A stretch of 7,394 nucleotides of DNA from assembly GCA_902797125.1 (NCBI GenBank), contig CADBRS010000096.1, positions 1 to 7,394 on the forward strand. The letters are read 5' to 3'. Within the stretch, counting starts at the first letter, position 1, and each line of letters begins with the position of its first letter. The DNA is from an uncultured Ruminococcus sp. (GTDB lineage Bacteria > Bacillota > Clostridia > Oscillospirales > CAG-272). The notes under the pieces are model-generated. The model was not told the DNA's origin, did not search any database, and saw only the letters and a program-made list of their open reading frames with translations. A program made the translations under genes and the position numbers. Shown here in pieces: positions 7,196-7,394 of the stretch.

Positions 7196-7199
7196 GGAG
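7196..7199 (+). promoter_or_regulatory. Ribosome binding site that fixes the GTG start of the exonuclease gene
   Basis: GGAG lies 9 bases before GTG 7209. An in-frame TGA at 7188-7190 excludes any start further upstream except rare codons, and no ATG follows in this frame within the window, so GTG 7209 is the best start. Confidence 0.65.
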
Positions 7200-7208
7200 A
7201 TAAAGATA

Positions 7209-7394
7209 GTGAACAAACGAATCTTTTTCATAGATTTTGAAGTGGCCGAGAAAAGCGGAAATATCAATGATTTCGGCGCGGTTACGGAAAAAAACGAAAA
7301 ACTTCATACGTCGGATGCCAAGACCTTTTCGTCTTTCGTTGCAGGGGCTGATTACATCTGCGGACACAATATTGTCGACCATGATTTGAAATAC
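7209..7394 (+). CDS. DEDD-type 3'-5' exonuclease domain protein, N-terminus only (3' partial)
   Basis: Sixty-two codons are visible and open at the right edge. The protein begins with a beta strand carrying the Exo I motif D-x-E (FFIDFEVAEKSG; D9 and E11), which supplies two metal-binding acids. A short RNase H-like beta strand follows (NDFGAV). The Exo II motif is at CGHNIVDHDLKY: H53, N54, and D59 as the third catalytic acid. Exo III would lie beyond the window. The expected chemistry is metal-dependent 3'-5' removal of nucleotides from DNA or RNA in the cytoplasm. From memory, this style of opening (F-I-D-x-E-V ... YICGHNIIxHDLKY) also occurs at the N-terminus of large Firmicutes and Bacteroidetes RecQ-like helicases, so the full gene may be an exonuclease-helicase fusion; that is inference. 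It may be read from the promoter at 6935-6963 through the broken small gene. Confidence 0.75.
   Translation, partial: MNKRIFFIDFEVAEKSGNINDFGAVTEKNEKLHTSDAKTFSSFVAGADYICGHNIVDHDLKY

Noticed and set aside
7163..7240. Possible 25-codon + strand peptide from ATG 7163
   Set aside because: No convincing ribosome site, strongly basic random-looking sequence, and it overlaps the exonuclease start in another frame.
7167..7382. Short - strand frame covering the exonuclease start
   Set aside because: The + strand carries two exonuclease motifs at correct spacing, so the - strand frame is a shadow.

Overview
The window is dominated by one very large, 5'-truncated gene on the + strand (window edge to 6728). 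It encodes a modular cell-surface protein of a Gram-positive, Firmicutes-type bacterium, most like those of gut Clostridia or Erysipelotrichia. The case for this origin is the run of Ig-like domains, the InlB B-repeat-like modules, the Cys/His-rich tandem repeats typical of Firmicutes surface proteins, and a C-terminal membrane helix with a lysine-rich tail. Near-consensus AGGAGG-type ribosome binding sites also appear downstream. The exact taxon cannot be read from the sequence.

Layout: (1) about 1-3660, a series of Ig-like/beta-sandwich modules, roughly 1200 residues. (2) 3669-4290, two related modules of about 100 residues. (3) 4287-6524, a C-terminal block ordered InlB-like, 'HFS' domain, InlB-like, three Cys/His repeats of about 96 residues, second 'HFS' domain. 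(4) 6525-6728, an acidic linker, transmembrane helix and lysine tail. (5) 6729-6850, a 3' region with a long nested hairpin and then a terminator-like hairpin. (6) 6841-6983, a visibly AT-richer intergenic stretch with a good sigma-A-type promoter and a near-perfect Shine-Dalgarno. (7) 6984-7134, a short gene that reads as a protein of about 50 residues only if two single-base homopolymer losses are repaired. (8) 7209 to the right edge, the first 62 codons of a GTG-started DEDD-type 3'-5' exonuclease domain, cut by the window end. This type of N-terminus is, from memory, also found on large RecQ-like helicases.

The surface protein probably works outside the cell, tethered to the membrane, in adhesion or surface structure. 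The right-hand genes look like an unrelated, lower-GC nucleic-acid-processing locus that continues beyond the window. No complete new system can be demonstrated here. The most useful leads are the Cys/His repeat block, the broken small gene behind intact expression signals, and the truncated exonuclease gene.
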